From Streptomyces sp. SDr-06 (GTDB lineage: Bacteria; Actinomycetota; Actinomycetes; Streptomycetales; Streptomycetaceae), in the NCBI RefSeq assembly GCF_003324565.1, contig NZ_QOLA01000027.1:33891-97890 (forward strand): 64,000 nt of DNA, written 5' to 3'. Positions 41,733-51,123 of the stretch are shown in pieces. The translations under genes were made by a program, and so were the position numbers. The notes beneath the pieces are model-generated. The model saw nothing but the letters and a program-made list of their open reading frames with translations. It made no database searches and had not been told where the DNA came from. The first letter of the stretch is position 1; each line of letters begins with the position of its first letter.

Positions 41733-42649
41733 CGGGGCTGTCCTGCCAGGTATTCGGTGCTGTCGGCGGTGAGTTCCATGAAGGCTGCCTCCAGCGAGGC
41801 GGTACGGGTGGTCAGTTCGTCCAGCCGGATGTGGTGTTCGAAGGCGAGCGCGCCGATCCGGTCCGCCGGGAGCCCGGTCACGGCGAGCTTTTCGGCGCCC
41901 GCCGAGCCCTCGGGCTCGACGGAGGCGCCCGCCGTGGTGAGCACCGCTGCCAGCTCGGCGGCCTGCGGTGTTGCGACCACGACGCTGTTACGGGTGCCGC
42001 GCGCCGCGAAGTCCCGGAGCGGCTCGGCGGCGATGAGGCGGCCCCGGCCGATGACGACCAGATGGTCGGCGGTGTTCTCCATCTCGGACATCAGGTGGCT
42101 GGAGAGGAAGACCGTGCGCCCCTCGGCGGCCAGGCGCCGGAAGAGCCGGCGTACCCAGAGCACGCCCTCCGGGTCCATGCCGTTGATCGGCTCGTCGAAC
42201 ATGAGCACGGGCGGGTCGCCGAGCAGTGCGGTGGCGATGCCCAGGCGCTGCTTCATGCCGAGGGAGAAGCCGCCGATGCGGCGGCCGGCCACCTCGGCCA
42301 GCCCCACCTCCTGAAGCACCTCTTCCACCCTGCGCCGCGGTATGCCGTTGCTGCGGGCCAGGGCGGACAGGTGGGCGGCGGCGCTGCGTCCGCCGTGGAC
42401 ATGTCCGGCGTCGAGAAGGGCGCCGACGTGTCGCAGTCCGCGCGGGTGGTGGTGGAAGGGGACGCCGCTGACGGTGGCGGCGCCGGTGGTGGGCGTGTCC
42501 AGGCCGAGGATCATCCGCAGGGTGGTGGACTTGCCGGCGCCATTGGGGCCGAGGAATCCGGTGACCTGGCCCGGCCGCACGGTGAAGGACAGATGGTCGA
42601 CGGCCGTCTTGCTGCCGTAGCGCTTGGTGAGTTCGCTGACTTCGATCAC
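41729..42649 (-). CDS. ABC transporter ATPase
   Basis: 306 residues: Walker A GPNGAGKST, signature FSLGMKQRL, Walker B VLMFDEPINGMDPEG and the H-loop FLSSHLMSE. The Q-loop region lies around GLRHVGALL. This is the drug-exporter/DrrA-like class with a C-terminal extension. GTG 42649 (VIEVSELTKRYG) is the normal start; the longer frame to 42766 is noise. It is upstream of and coupled to the permease; divergent from the sensor kinase, so probably induced through that system. Confidence 0.94.
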   Translation of the reverse strand: MIEVSELTKRYGSKTAVDHLSFTVRPGQVTGFLGPNGAGKSTTLRMILGLDTPTTGAATVSGVPFHHHPRGLRHVGALLDAGHVHGGRSAAAHLSALARSNGIPRRRVEEVLQEVGLAEVAGRRIGGFSLGMKQRLGIATALLGDPPVLMFDEPINGMDPEGVLWVRRLFRRLAAEGRTVFLSSHLMSEMENTADHLVVIGRGRLIAAEPLRDFAARGTRNSVVVATPQAAELAAVLTTAGASVEPEGSAGAEKLAVTGLPADRIGALAFEHHIRLDELTTRTASLEAAFMELTADSTEYLAGQPR

Positions 42650-42857
42650 GGCACCCACACTGCCGAGAGGACCCCCGCCCGGACATGGGGCCGTGGGCGG
42701 CAATCGGGCGGCCGGGTTGGCCCGTGGGCGTACGTCCCCGGGCTGATGCCGCGCCGGTGGTGGCAAGTTAGTCTCGCGGCGTGCACCCCATGACGATCAC
42801 CTTGTTGCCTACGTGCGTCGCGCACCGTGGGATTGTTCCCGGGAGGGAATGCCACCG

Positions 42858-44033
42858 ATGACGAGAACCAACGCTGCGGCCTGGGCGGGGGGCGCCGCTT
42901 ACCTCCTCGCGGTGGGTCTGCTGGTGGGGGGCGCGCCGCGGGCGTCGGGCACCGTTCACGGTGTCGGGGCAGTGCTGGCTGGGAGCCTGCTCGCCGGCGT
43001 GGTGCGACGGATGCCGCTGCTGGCTCTGGCCCTGGCACTCTTCGGCTCCACCGCTGTGGTGGCGGGCACTCCGAGCTCCGTTCACGAGAGCCTGGCGGTC
43101 GCGTATCAGGGCCAGTTCCTGTCGTATCTGGCGGCGGACCTCGTCCTGGGCTTCATCGTCACCACCTGTGCACGGCGCGCTTCGGTCGTGGCCGTGGCCG
43201 TGTCTGCCGCCGTGCAGCTCCTGGTGATCGGCGTCTTCGCGCACGGTGACAACCTGACCGTCAACGCGGTGATCGCCCTCCTGGCGCTGGCCGCATCCTG
43301 CATGGCCGGTCTGCTGAGCCGCGAGCGCCGCGAGCACGCGGTGGCGCTGCGCGCACAGGAGGTGGCCGAGGCCGTGACCGCCGAACGGCTGCGGATCGCG
43401 CGGGAGCTGCACGACATGGTCGCGCACAGCATCGGCATCATCGCCATCCAGGCCGGTGTGGGCAGCCGGGTCATCCAGACCCAGCCGGCACAGGCGCACG
43501 AGGCCCTGCGCGCCATCGAGGCCACCAGCAGAGAGACCCTCTCGGGCCTTCGGCGCACGCTGGTCTCGCTCCGCCGGGCCGACCAAGGTGCGGCCCCCTC
43601 GGAGGGGGCATCGCTCGCACCCTCACCGGGGCTGTCGGACGTCGAACGGCTGGCGGCAGAGACAGCGGGCGCCGGGGTACACGTCGAGGTGCGCCGCAGC
43701 GGGGAGCAGCGTCCTGTGCCCACCGACATCGATCTGTCCGCCTACCGCATCGTGCAGGAAGCGCTGACCAACGTGGTCCGGCACGCGGGCACCGGGCGTT
43801 GCAGGGTGGCCATCAACTACGGAGAAGAGGAACTGTCCGTGGAGGTCGTCGACGACGGGCGCGGCACTACCGGGAACGGCTCGGCCCACGGCTTCGGCAT
43901 CATCGGGATGCGGGAGCGGGTCGGTCTGCTGGGTGGTCACCTCAGCGCCGGGCCCCGCCCTGAGGGCGGTTTCCAGGTGGCGGCCAGGCTGCCGCTGCCC
44001 GCACCCGTCGGAGTCCCGGTGGAGAGCCGATGA
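42858..44033 (+). CDS. Sensor histidine kinase
   Basis: 391 residues. The N-terminal half has about five membrane helices (about 8-155) forming a small membrane sensor. The phosphoaccepting His is H185 in ERLRIARELHDMVAHSIGII (HisKA_3 type), followed by HATPase_c with YRIVQEALTNVVRHA and GFGIIGMRERVGLLGG. ATG 42858 is taken after GGGAGG (42841-42846); ATG 42849 in the same frame is too close to it. It forms a pair with the response regulator and likely controls the divergent ABC exporter. Confidence 0.93.
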   Translation: MTRTNAAAWAGGAAYLLAVGLLVGGAPRASGTVHGVGAVLAGSLLAGVVRRMPLLALALALFGSTAVVAGTPSSVHESLAVAYQGQFLSYLAADLVLGFIVTTCARRASVVAVAVSAAVQLLVIGVFAHGDNLTVNAVIALLALAASCMAGLLSRERREHAVALRAQEVAEAVTAERLRIARELHDMVAHSIGIIAIQAGVGSRVIQTQPAQAHEALRAIEATSRETLSGLRRTLVSLRRADQGAAPSEGASLAPSPGLSDVERLAAETAGAGVHVEVRRSGEQRPVPTDIDLSAYRIVQEALTNVVRHAGTGRCRVAINYGEEELSVEVVDDGRGTTGNGSAHGFGIIGMRERVGLLGGHLSAGPRPEGGFQVAARLPLPAPVGVPVESR

Positions 44034-44115
44034 CCACCGCGGGCCGTCACCCCGGTTCTCCCCGGAATCCAGCCATGGGCACCTTCGCGGAGCCCGTAGA
44101 CAGGAGGGTCCACCA

Positions 44116-44778
44116 GTGACCGTCCGCGTTGTACTCGCCGACGACCAGCCCTTGGTGCGGTCCGGCCTACGCGTGCTCATGGCTGATCACAGCGACCTGG
44201 AGGTCGTCGGTGAAGCCGCCACCGGCGCCGAGGCCGTCCAGCTGGTCAGGGATGCCGACCCCGACGTCGTGGTCATGGACATCCGCATGCCCGGCATGGA
44301 CGGGATCGAGGCCACCCGCCGGATCACGGCCGGTCCGGCAGCCACACGCGTCCTCGTCCTGACCACCTTCGACGAGGATGACTACGTCTACGGCGCGCTC
44401 CGGGCCGGTGCGAGCGGCTTCATGGTCAAGGACATGGCGCTGGACGACATCCTCGCGGCGATCCGCGTGGTCGCCGCCGGCGACGCACTGATCGCGCCGA
44501 GGGTGACACGCCGTCTGATCGCGGACTTCATCGGACGCCCCGCGGCTGTCCCGGAGCGCTCCCCACGCCCGGTCGAGGGCATCACCGAGCGGGAACGGGA
44601 GGTGCTGACCCTGGTCGGACGCGGTCGGTCGAACACCGAAATCGCCGAAGACCTCTTCATCACGGTGGCCACCGCCAAGTCGCACGTGTCGCGGCTGCTC
44701 ACCAAGCTGGGCGCCCGGGACCGGGTCCAACTCGTCATCACCGCCTATGAGATGGGGCTCGTCACCTTGTCTCGCTGA
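44116..44778 (+). CDS. NarL/LuxR-family response regulator
   Basis: 220 residues: acidic pair D9-D10, phosphoacceptor D55 in VVVMDIRMPG, the lysine in FMVKDMA, then a LuxR-type HTH (about 152-210) with ITEREREVLTLVGRG and VATAKSHVSRLLTKL. GTG 44116 is preceded by AGGAGG (44102-44107). It is 82 bp after the kinase gene; a promoter in between is not obvious. It should receive phosphate from that kinase and regulate the ABC transporter genes. Confidence 0.95.
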   Translation: MTVRVVLADDQPLVRSGLRVLMADHSDLEVVGEAATGAEAVQLVRDADPDVVVMDIRMPGMDGIEATRRITAGPAATRVLVLTTFDEDDYVYGALRAGASGFMVKDMALDDILAAIRVVAAGDALIAPRVTRRLIADFIGRPAAVPERSPRPVEGITEREREVLTLVGRGRSNTEIAEDLFITVATAKSHVSRLLTKLGARDRVQLVITAYEMGLVTLSR

Positions 44779-44904
44779 AGCGTGGGGGGTGATGCCGCTG
44801 GGCCCCGATCGTCCTCCCACACCGCTCGCCACAGACCTGCGCCCACAAGCCCGCGCCGTACCCGCCGGCCGATTCGTTGACACTCCACGATCAACACTCG
44901 GATT

Positions 44905-45255
44905 GTGACCGCAGCCTGCCTACTGGCAGCAGCCGTCGTCGGCGCTTCGGCCCCAGCCTGCGCATCCGCGCCGAGCCATTCGGTGGCCAGCACTCCACCC
45001 CTCATGAGCGGCTTGGCCCTGCTGGTTACGAACCTGGACGGGTACCCGCTGCTTGACGAGTTCGCCAGGCCGGGCTTGGACGACGGACACGGCCTCCTGG
45101 ACGCCCGCAAGAAGATCAAGGTTCTCACCGCCGGTTCCATCTCGCCCCGTAGAGCGGACTGCCCAAACGCCGCTCGCGGCCCGGGGCTTCTGGCCAGCGG
45201 GGTCAATCTTCCCTACGTTGCTGAGGGTCGTGGCAGGACCGGTGCGTGTGAGTGA
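44905..45255 (+). CDS. Possible secreted hypothetical protein
   Basis: GTG 44905 opens a 116-residue frame with a hydrophobic signal-like start (TAACLLAAAVVGASAPACAS). The middle (LALLVTNLDGYPLLDEFARP, GLLDARKKIKVLTAGSI) looks protein-like; the end becomes irregular. No Shine-Dalgarno is clear and no family is recognised. It could be a decayed gene. Confidence 0.3.
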   Translation: MTAACLLAAAVVGASAPACASAPSHSVASTPPLMSGLALLVTNLDGYPLLDEFARPGLDDGHGLLDARKKIKVLTAGSISPRRADCPNAARGPGLLASGVNLPYVAEGRGRTGACE

Positions 45256-45306
45256 ACGTTCGTCGTCGGCGGCTTGGCTTCCTCGTGGGCGCGTACGGTT
45301 TCAGGA

Positions 45307-45560
45307 ATGCTCGGCGAGATGACGGAGGGGTTCGAGCGCAAGCACGGTTTCCCGCCGGAACAGATGCGCATCGCCAGCCACGATGATCAAGGAGCCGTTC
45401 GTGCTCCGGGTGCCGATGCTCGCGTGCCCACTGGCCTGGTCGTCTTCTACGGCAGCATCGGCGAAGTCGTATGAGCCGACGTTGGCAGCGGCCACTTCGT
45501 TCATTCCGCAGCCGATGTCCTTACCTACCTCTCGGACTTCGGTCCTGTTGGTGTGGCGGC
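45307..45560 (+). pseudogene. SMI1/KNR4-like gene with an internal stop
   Basis: The frame from ATG 45307 reads EMTEGFERKHGFPPEQM, then VPTGLVVFYGSIGEVV and a TGA at 45472-45474, and continues in the same frame with GSGHFVHSAADVLTYLSDFG. The pattern FYxSIxEV...NGYFVHSA is that of C-terminal parts of SMI1/KNR4-fold proteins. The internal stop makes it a pseudogene unless read through. The remaining part to 45880 shows nothing further. Confidence 0.45.
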
Positions 45561-45901
45561 CCGAGGACTTACAACACATCCTTCCCGGCCCGGGCAAGGT
45601 CCTGCGACCTGCTCCGCTCCTGGGCCCACCCGGCGGGAAGCTGCCCCGCGGCACGAGCCACCAGGGGCGCTCAGGTGTGGGCCGTGACAGGGCCTGGGGA
45701 CGGCTGGCCTGGTGTGCGCGGGTGGGTGTTGTCACGGGCCCGTGACATGGAGCGGACGCTTCTCGGACAGGTGATCCATAGATTTCTTCTTGCAGCCCCG
45801 CCCAGCCTCAACGGCCCCACCCGGCAGAGGAGGCGGCATGCAACCTCTCCTTCCTCATTCTTTTTCCGGCCGTCCGGCCGCCCTCTTCCATGGAGTCGTT
45901 C

Positions 45902-46858
45902 ATGTCGACCTACGTCGTTTCTCGTCGTCGCACCCTTCTTCGCGCCGCTGTCGCCACGGCCGCGCTTGCCGGTGCCCTGCTGAGCCCGGCCGCCGCGTTC
46001 GCGGCCGACGCACCGCAGTCGGCCGGGGCGGCGAAGCCGGCCGCGCCGGCCCGGGCGGCCGCGTCGGGCGGGGAAGTTGTGGGGCACCCGGTGCTGGCCG
46101 ACGGGACCAAGGGGGAGCTGTGGCAGAAGGGCAAGGGCTGGTACTTCCTCGACCTCCACACCGATGCGGGCATGCCGATCGGCAGCCTCCAGGTCGGCGG
46201 CCCCAGCGGACGGACCGAGGACGGCCAGCAGATCCGCGGCATGTGGGTCACCCTCACCAGCTTCGGCGCGGTCCACTCCTGGAGTGACAGGGCCACCGGG
46301 CACGGCTTCGACGCCGGCGGCACCGAAGTGATCAAGAACTGCACGGTCACGTGGGGTACCGGCACCCCGTTCGACGGAGTCAGCCTGCGGCTCTCCAACG
46401 GCCCGGCGGGCCCGGTCGCGGAGCTCTTCGACGCCACGAACGGCAAGACTCTCGACATCCTCACCACCGTCAACCGCACCGGCCTGTCCGGGGGCGCCCG
46501 CATCAAGGACGCCGACGACCCGAAGACCCCCCAGTTCCAGATGCGCGTCATCGGCGGCCAGATCCCGTGGGAGGGCATCAACTTCCCCAAGCCCCCCACG
46601 AACTGCGGCGACAAGGCCGCCCCCGCCCCGGCCACCGCCGCCAAGCCCGCAGCCCCGATCACCGCCGCCCAGCCCGCCTCCTTCGCGAACCACGCCTCAC
46701 AGACCGCGGTTGTGCCCAAGGGCCCCGTCGCCGCGGGCGCCGAGACCGCGAACAACACCGGCGACCACACTCCCCTGATCGCCGGTGGCGCGGGCGCCGC
46801 CGCACTCGGCGCGGCCGGCTTCGCCGCCCTGCGCCGCCGCGCCACCCGCCGCGACTGA
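45902..46858 (+). CDS. Secreted, C-terminally anchored surface protein
   Basis: 318 residues: signal peptide (about 1-36; RRRTLLRAAVATAALAGALL, AFA), an Ala/Pro-rich spacer, a beta-rich domain of about 150 residues with GWYFLDLHTDAGMPIGSLQV and IRGMWVTLTSFGAVHSWSD, a second Ala/Pro-rich linker and a C-terminal hydrophobic helix (LIAGGAGAAALGAAGFAAL) followed by RRRATRRD. The tail resembles a sortase-type sorting end, but an LPxTG-like motif is not clear. ATG 45902 follows GGAGTCGTTC. A terminator follows at 46864. Function unknown. Confidence 0.85.
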   Translation: MSTYVVSRRRTLLRAAVATAALAGALLSPAAAFAADAPQSAGAAKPAAPARAAASGGEVVGHPVLADGTKGELWQKGKGWYFLDLHTDAGMPIGSLQVGGPSGRTEDGQQIRGMWVTLTSFGAVHSWSDRATGHGFDAGGTEVIKNCTVTWGTGTPFDGVSLRLSNGPAGPVAELFDATNGKTLDILTTVNRTGLSGGARIKDADDPKTPQFQMRVIGGQIPWEGINFPKPPTNCGDKAAPAPATAAKPAAPITAAQPASFANHASQTAVVPKGPVAAGAETANNTGDHTPLIAGGAGAAALGAAGFAALRRRATRRD

Positions 46859-46863
46859 CGACC

Positions 46864-46902
46864 TTGCCCCCGCCAACCCCGGCCCGGGCGGGTCGGGGGC
46901 AA
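46864..46902 (+). terminator. Hairpin terminator after the surface protein gene
   Basis: TTGCCCCCG (46864-46872) pairs with CGGGGGCAA (46894-46902). The 21-nt interior can fold further through CCCG/CGGG. It starts 5 bp after the stop codon. Confidence 0.75.
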
Positions 46903-46919
46903 ACGCCCTGGCCGCCGCT

Positions 46920-47160
46920 CTGAGGCCGGGCCTCCATGGGGGCGGGGCGGCGCAGGGAGCCGTGCGGGGGGAGGGTGTAGCGCGGATGCCGGCTCACCCG
47001 CGTACGGCTGAGGCAGCCGGTTGCTTCCAAGTCGCTGAGGATCGTCTGGGCGCGGGCTCGCTGAGGTGGCACGCCGCTGCTGTGTCCCGCACTCGTGCGG
47101 CTCGGTTGCGCGCCAGAGCCAGGAGCACCCGCGCATGGGGGGTAACGGGGGTATCGAACT
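46920..47160 (-). pseudogene. Frameshifted winged-helix regulator remnant
   Basis: On the minus strand the text reads PVTPHARVLLALARNRAARV and RDTAAACHLSE, then after a one- or two-base shift near 47062 RAQTILSDLEATGCLSRTR, VSRHPRYTLPPHG. Together these form a MarR-like winged helix: helix, recognition helix and wing as found in small Streptomyces regulators. The frameshift and missing C-terminus make it non-functional. Confidence 0.65.
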
Positions 47161-47175
47161 GGCGACTTCGCTGAG

Positions 47176-48092
47176 ATTCCTGACGGAGAGGTGTACGTCG
47201 CCCGCGGTAGAGGCGCCGTTCAACAGCACTCTCTGTGCGACATGTTGGGCGACGCCGAGGAGCGGCATGTCATGGGGGACGGCGAAGGAAGTCCGTGGAT
47301 CCGTCCCCTGCGGGGAAGCGGGCCAGCAACGCCCAGCGGCAGGCCGGCCACGCTGCTGTGAGACGGCTTGGAGGCCACGTGTTCTGCTCTGGAGGACGTC
47401 GGGCCGCCTTACGCCGATATGGCCCGGCCGATCACTGCGAGGTCGGCGAGCCGCCCCACAGTGGTTACCGGAGCTGCTGGGCGACCCTCCTGGCAAGGCG
47501 CAGGACAGCAGCCTGGCGGGGTGAGGACGTTCCCCGTTCTGCCCACGCGGAAGCGAGTGGCGTCGGTGCTGTCAGCTCCGCCGTGCAGTCGCCCGCGGGG
47601 CGTGGTGCCGCTGGCGCGGGCGACATCCTCGGACCGGTGGTAGTGGAACAGAGCGGTCTTGACCGCCACCGCGGCGAGCAAAGGACGCGGCATGGTCTGC
47701 CGACGGGCACAAGGCCGGCCAGGCGGCGTGGGCGTGCAAAGTAGACCAGCCCGCCCTCCGGCCAATGCCGGCCGGCGGAGCACCTTGGCGAGACCAAGGA
47801 GGGCGGGCCGCTCGGCCGTGGCCGGACGATGGGGAAGTCTCCAGCTCACTTCGCGCAGTGGGCACAAGGTCGTTGCCCCAGATACCTGGCGGGGTGGCCG
47901 AACCCCGGCCGGTGCTGCTGTGTTGACGTAGAGGCCCTTATCGAAGCGGGGCGGGCGGCCGCGCCGCCTGCCGTGCCGGGCCCGGTTGCGGTCTCGCCAG
48001 CCGGACCCGGGGCGTCTGGCAGTACCAACCTGTCCCGGCGTCGTCACCCTCGCCTCGCTCCTGATGGGGGCGTGACCCTTCGACGACAACTC
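47176..48092. other. Gene-poor region with no supported gene
   Basis: Long high-GC frames exist on both strands but lack Shine-Dalgarno sites and family-like proteins. The minus-strand text GRPPRFDKGLY near 47930-47960 faintly resembles an IS5-type transposase segment and could be a relic. Confidence 0.5.
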
Positions 48093-48302
48093 CTAGGGAG
48101 CAGGCAGTTCGTGATGGTCGGCGGGCTCCCCGCAGGTCTCACCGAACAGGTCGGTCGTGCACGGCCCGCCGTCGCCGGTGTAGGCATGGTGACGGATCGG
48201 GTCCAGGGGAATGCTGGACTGTCCGCCGATCGGCGGCGGCGTCCGCTGCGCGAGCTGCGCCTCGAGCTGGGTGATGCGGGCATACAGCTCATCGCTGGTC
48301 AC
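48093..48302 (-). CDS. Small hypothetical protein with N-terminal coiled coil
   Basis: 69 residues from GTG 48302, preceded by GGAGAAG. The start (TSDELYARITQLEAQLAQRT) is a short coiled coil. The rest has SIPLDPIRHHAYTGDGGPC and GETCGEPADHHELP, with two cysteines and several histidines that could bind a metal. No family is recognised; short proteins of this type are common in mobile or phage-derived regions. A longer version to 48356 is possible. Confidence 0.6.
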   Translation of the reverse strand: MTSDELYARITQLEAQLAQRTPPPIGGQSSIPLDPIRHHAYTGDGGPCTTDLFGETCGEPADHHELPAP

Positions 48303-48386
48303 AGGCGCTTCTCCATCCGTCGCGGGTCCTGAGGTGATCTCCCTACCCGCTCTCACGCCTTTCGCTTGCAGTCTGTCTCGTCTTGC

Positions 48387-48750
48387 TCAAAGTGAGGTAA
48401 TCGGCGTCGTCTCGCGCTCGGCAGCGAACTCGTCAAGGAGTTCGAACAAGTCCTTGATCGCCTGTGTCTCGTCCTCGGGCGGTGGGTCCCCCTATGTTCT
48501 TCAAGCCGTCCGGGATCGCGATGTGGAGGACTTGGCCGGGCCATGCGTGGTTGCAGTCACGGCCGCGGCGCGCGACGAGCCATTCGTGCCAGCCGGCGAG
48601 TCCGTGCCCGCCGTGCCGGAGCGCGTGCTGGTCGTAGCCGATCAGGAACGCGGTGAGCGTGTGGAAGGAGGCCTTGCCGACGAACATGCCGGGGCGTTGG
48701 CCGACATGGGCGAAGTATTCGCGCTCGCTCATCTGCGCAAGCTGCTTCAT
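48387..48750 (-). pseudogene. Conserved hypothetical gene split by a frameshift
   Basis: ATG 48750 (preceded by AAGGAGAAAGAC) encodes QLAQMSEREYFAHVGQRPGM, FVGKASFHTLTAFLIGYDQH, AWPGQVLHIAIPDGLKNIG and stops early at 48433. In the next frame the text resumes as PPPEDETQAIKDLFELLDEF and AAERETTPITSL with a stop at 48387-48389. A run of five C at about 48489-48493 marks the likely one-base slip. The intact family would be about 120 residues; function unknown. Confidence 0.7.
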
Positions 48751-48796
48751 GTCTTTCTCCTTGGCCTGACTCGCTTCCGGCTTCAGGCGACCGGAT

Positions 48797-49330
48797 TCAG
48801 CGGCAGAGTTCCGTGATGGTGTCGTCGAAGTCGGGGAACTCCTGTGTCGCCTGCTCGATGACGGTGACTGCCGGAACCCGCTTGTCCGGTGCGAACTCTT
48901 CGGCGATGGCGGCCAGTTCGCGATGAGGGCGGGGGACCCAGCCGGGTTCCGGGTCGTGAGCAGTGGACGCCTCCCATGGGCCGAAGCCGTCGGCCAGCAG
49001 CCAGAGGAAAGCAGCGAGATTCCGGGCGATGACGCCCGTCTCTCCTTCGGAGCCGAGGAAGACAACGGGCTGCTCGACCAGCTGCTGACCGGGGCGGATC
49101 AGCCAGAAAGCAACGTACCCACCAGTGCCGTCCTGGCCGAATACCCGGAAGTCGTCCCCGTTCAGCTCGCCGTTGCCGGTCCATGCCCGGAACCAGTCGG
49201 TTGTCTCGTCAGCGGTGAGGAAGGCTTCGAAGGGCTCGAAGTCGACTCCGTCCTCGCCGATGCAGTCGAGCCGGACCGCCATGGCTGAGGCCAGGGCTCT
49301 GGGGAAACGACGGTCCTCGTTCGATGTCAC
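48797..49330 (-). CDS. SMI1/KNR4 (SUKH)-like protein
   Basis: 177 residues: SAMAVRLDCIGEDGVDFEPF, FLTADETTDWFRAWTGN, FRVFGQDGTGGYVAFWLIRP and a central VVFLGSEGETGVIARNLAAF with LWLLADGFGPWEAS. The order of strands and the conserved Gly-Gln-Asp-Gly-Thr-Gly-Gly stretch match SUKH-fold proteins, which often act as immunity proteins to polymorphic toxins. No toxin gene is adjacent. GTG 49330 is the natural start. It may also serve as an orphan immunity protein. Confidence 0.75.
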   Translation of the reverse strand: MTSNEDRRFPRALASAMAVRLDCIGEDGVDFEPFEAFLTADETTDWFRAWTGNGELNGDDFRVFGQDGTGGYVAFWLIRPGQQLVEQPVVFLGSEGETGVIARNLAAFLWLLADGFGPWEASTAHDPEPGWVPRPHRELAAIAEEFAPDKRVPAVTVIEQATQEFPDFDDTITELCR

Positions 49331-49535
49331 GCGAACAGATTAGCGAGGCGACTCGGCGTCACGTCCTCCGTTCACGAGGTATCAACGCACAAGCAGGATC
49401 CCGCTTGCCGCACGGCTGCAGCCCCAGCACGTCGGCCACACGCCCGCCGTCCTCGACCGCGTCACCACGGCGGCAGGGAACGTACCGGGCGCGTCGGCGT
49501 TCCCGTCCGCGCTCTGATCAGTTTCGTCCGGCTCC

Positions 49536-49715
49536 TTAAGCGGCGGGACTGAGATCGTCGCGGGTCGCCTCGACGCGCATTGCCGCAGCCCACTCCACCA
49601 GCAGGTCCAGGTACGCGCCCGAGCCGAGCCCACCGCCCTCGATCAGGGCACGAATCTCCTCATTGATCACCGACGCGGGGCGCACGGAACCATAAGGCAG
49701 GGGAGTGGGAGACAT
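49536..49715 (-). CDS. Small helical hypothetical protein
   Basis: 59 residues from ATG 49715: PYGSVRPASVINEEIRALIE, GGGLGSGAYLDLLVEWAAAM, RVEATRDDLSPAA. It is a compact helical protein with one Trp, of the kind found beside XRE regulators in Streptomyces. GGGAG lies 12 bp before the ATG. It begins 43 bp downstream of the XRE regulator's stop on the same strand and is probably co-transcribed with it. Function unknown. Confidence 0.65.
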   Translation of the reverse strand: MSPTPLPYGSVRPASVINEEIRALIEGGGLGSGAYLDLLVEWAAAMRVEATRDDLSPAA

Positions 49716-49757
49716 GGATCAAGGCTACTCCCGGGGGCTGACAATGAAGCTGCCGCG

Positions 49758-51098
49758 TCAGGAACCTAGAACGTCCATCAAGTGATCGTCGAGGTCGGCG
49801 ACCCAGTCCTCCCGCCGCCACGGCCGCAGCTCCTGGCGGGCCCGCCGCAACCGGATCGCCGGAACCCTGCCGCCCGTCGACGCGGCGGTCAGCAAGCACT
49901 CGTGCAGCAGCTCCGCCGCCGAACGCGGCTCGCCCATACGGATCCGCGCCAACGCCTGATCAGTACGCACGATCGCCCGCTGCACCTGCTCCCGCGGTGC
50001 CGACAACACGGCGGCCGAAGCAGCGAAACGGTCGTGTGCCAAGGACGGGTCGCCCACCCACAGCTGACAGACACCCTCGAAACCCCGCAGATGCCCGGCC
50101 GCGAAAGACGTCGCCGACGGGTCGCCGCTGTGGTCGCGCTCCATGTCGAACCAGGCCAGCCCGAGCGCCGCCTCCGCCTGTCTCCGCTGACCGGCGCGGG
50201 CGGCGATCTCCGCCTGGAGAGCGTGAGCGCGGGCCCGCACGACGACACTGCCCCCGGTCCGCGCATCCCGCACGGCCGTGTCCACCAACTGGCGTGCCCC
50301 GTCGAGGCCATGGGTCGAGTACAGGGTGGTCAGGGCGTGACTCATGTGGACCGTCGCCCGCCGCCACGGGTCCGGTAGCAGCCCAGCCTCGCGGGTCGCC
50401 GCCGCGTACAGGCCGCGGGAGGCGGTGTCGTCACGGGTCTCGAACGCCAGCCGTCCGGCGAGGGTGTGGGCGGCGACGGACACACCCCGCAGTTGGGAGG
50501 CCAGTTCGTCGGGCAGCGGGCCGGTCAGGAGCTGGCGGCAGGCCTCCAGGGCGGGGGCGAGCATCAGCTGGAGCCGCACGAACGGAAGCGAGCTCACCTG
50601 CGCGTTGACGTCGGACACCACGCCCGCCAGGCCCGTGACCAGGTTGTCGTCGGTGCGGGACGGGTCAGCCATCGCCGCGGCGAGCCCGGCCTGGACGCCG
50701 GTGGAGAGCAGGGCCAGCATGCCGCCGCCCTGCTCCGTGGCCGCCCGCACGAGCACCGAGCGCAGCATCGCCAACTGGGCTGCGCTCTCGCCGAGATGAG
50801 TGAGCGCGTCCATGAGTTCGGCGAAGTCGGAGCCGGCGCCGAGCGCGACTGCCCCGGCGGGGGTGCGCCCATACAGGTGGGCGAGGAGCAGCTGATGGCG
50901 CTCGTCAGGACGGGTGGGGTGTGCGGACTCCCAGCGGGCGACCGAGCGCTGCAGCCCGGCGATGGACGGCAGGGACGTGCGGGGCTGGCCGAGGCGCTCG
51001 GCGATGGAGATCAGGGCGCGGGCCGTCTCCGCGAGGGACAGGCCGCGGCGTTTTCGCAACGCCTTCAGCATCGCCGCGCCAGCCGCTCCATCGTCCAT
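49758..51098 (-). CDS. XRE-family regulator with TPR-like domain
   Basis: 446 residues. The N-terminal helix-turn-helix includes LKALRKRRGLSLAETARALI and LPSIAGLQRSVARWESAHP. The rest is helical repeats (LYAAATREAGLLPDPWRRAT, VVVRARAHALQAEIAARAGQ) like the tetratricopeptide regions of Streptomyces XRE regulators. Starts are ambiguous: TTG 51116, ATG 51098 and ATG 51071; 51098 is taken. It lies between the small protein gene and the SLOG gene on the same strand and probably regulates this and the divergent operon. Confidence 0.88.
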   Translation of the reverse strand: MDDGAAGAAMLKALRKRRGLSLAETARALISIAERLGQPRTSLPSIAGLQRSVARWESAHPTRPDERHQLLLAHLYGRTPAGAVALGAGSDFAELMDALTHLGESAAQLAMLRSVLVRAATEQGGGMLALLSTGVQAGLAAAMADPSRTDDNLVTGLAGVVSDVNAQVSSLPFVRLQLMLAPALEACRQLLTGPLPDELASQLRGVSVAAHTLAGRLAFETRDDTASRGLYAAATREAGLLPDPWRRATVHMSHALTTLYSTHGLDGARQLVDTAVRDARTGGSVVVRARAHALQAEIAARAGQRRQAEAALGLAWFDMERDHSGDPSATSFAAGHLRGFEGVCQLWVGDPSLAHDRFAASAAVLSAPREQVQRAIVRTDQALARIRMGEPRSAAELLHECLLTAASTGGRVPAIRLRRARQELRPWRREDWVADLDDHLMDVLGS

Positions 51099-51123
51099 CA
51101 CGCCATCGTGGCGCAAAACCCGG

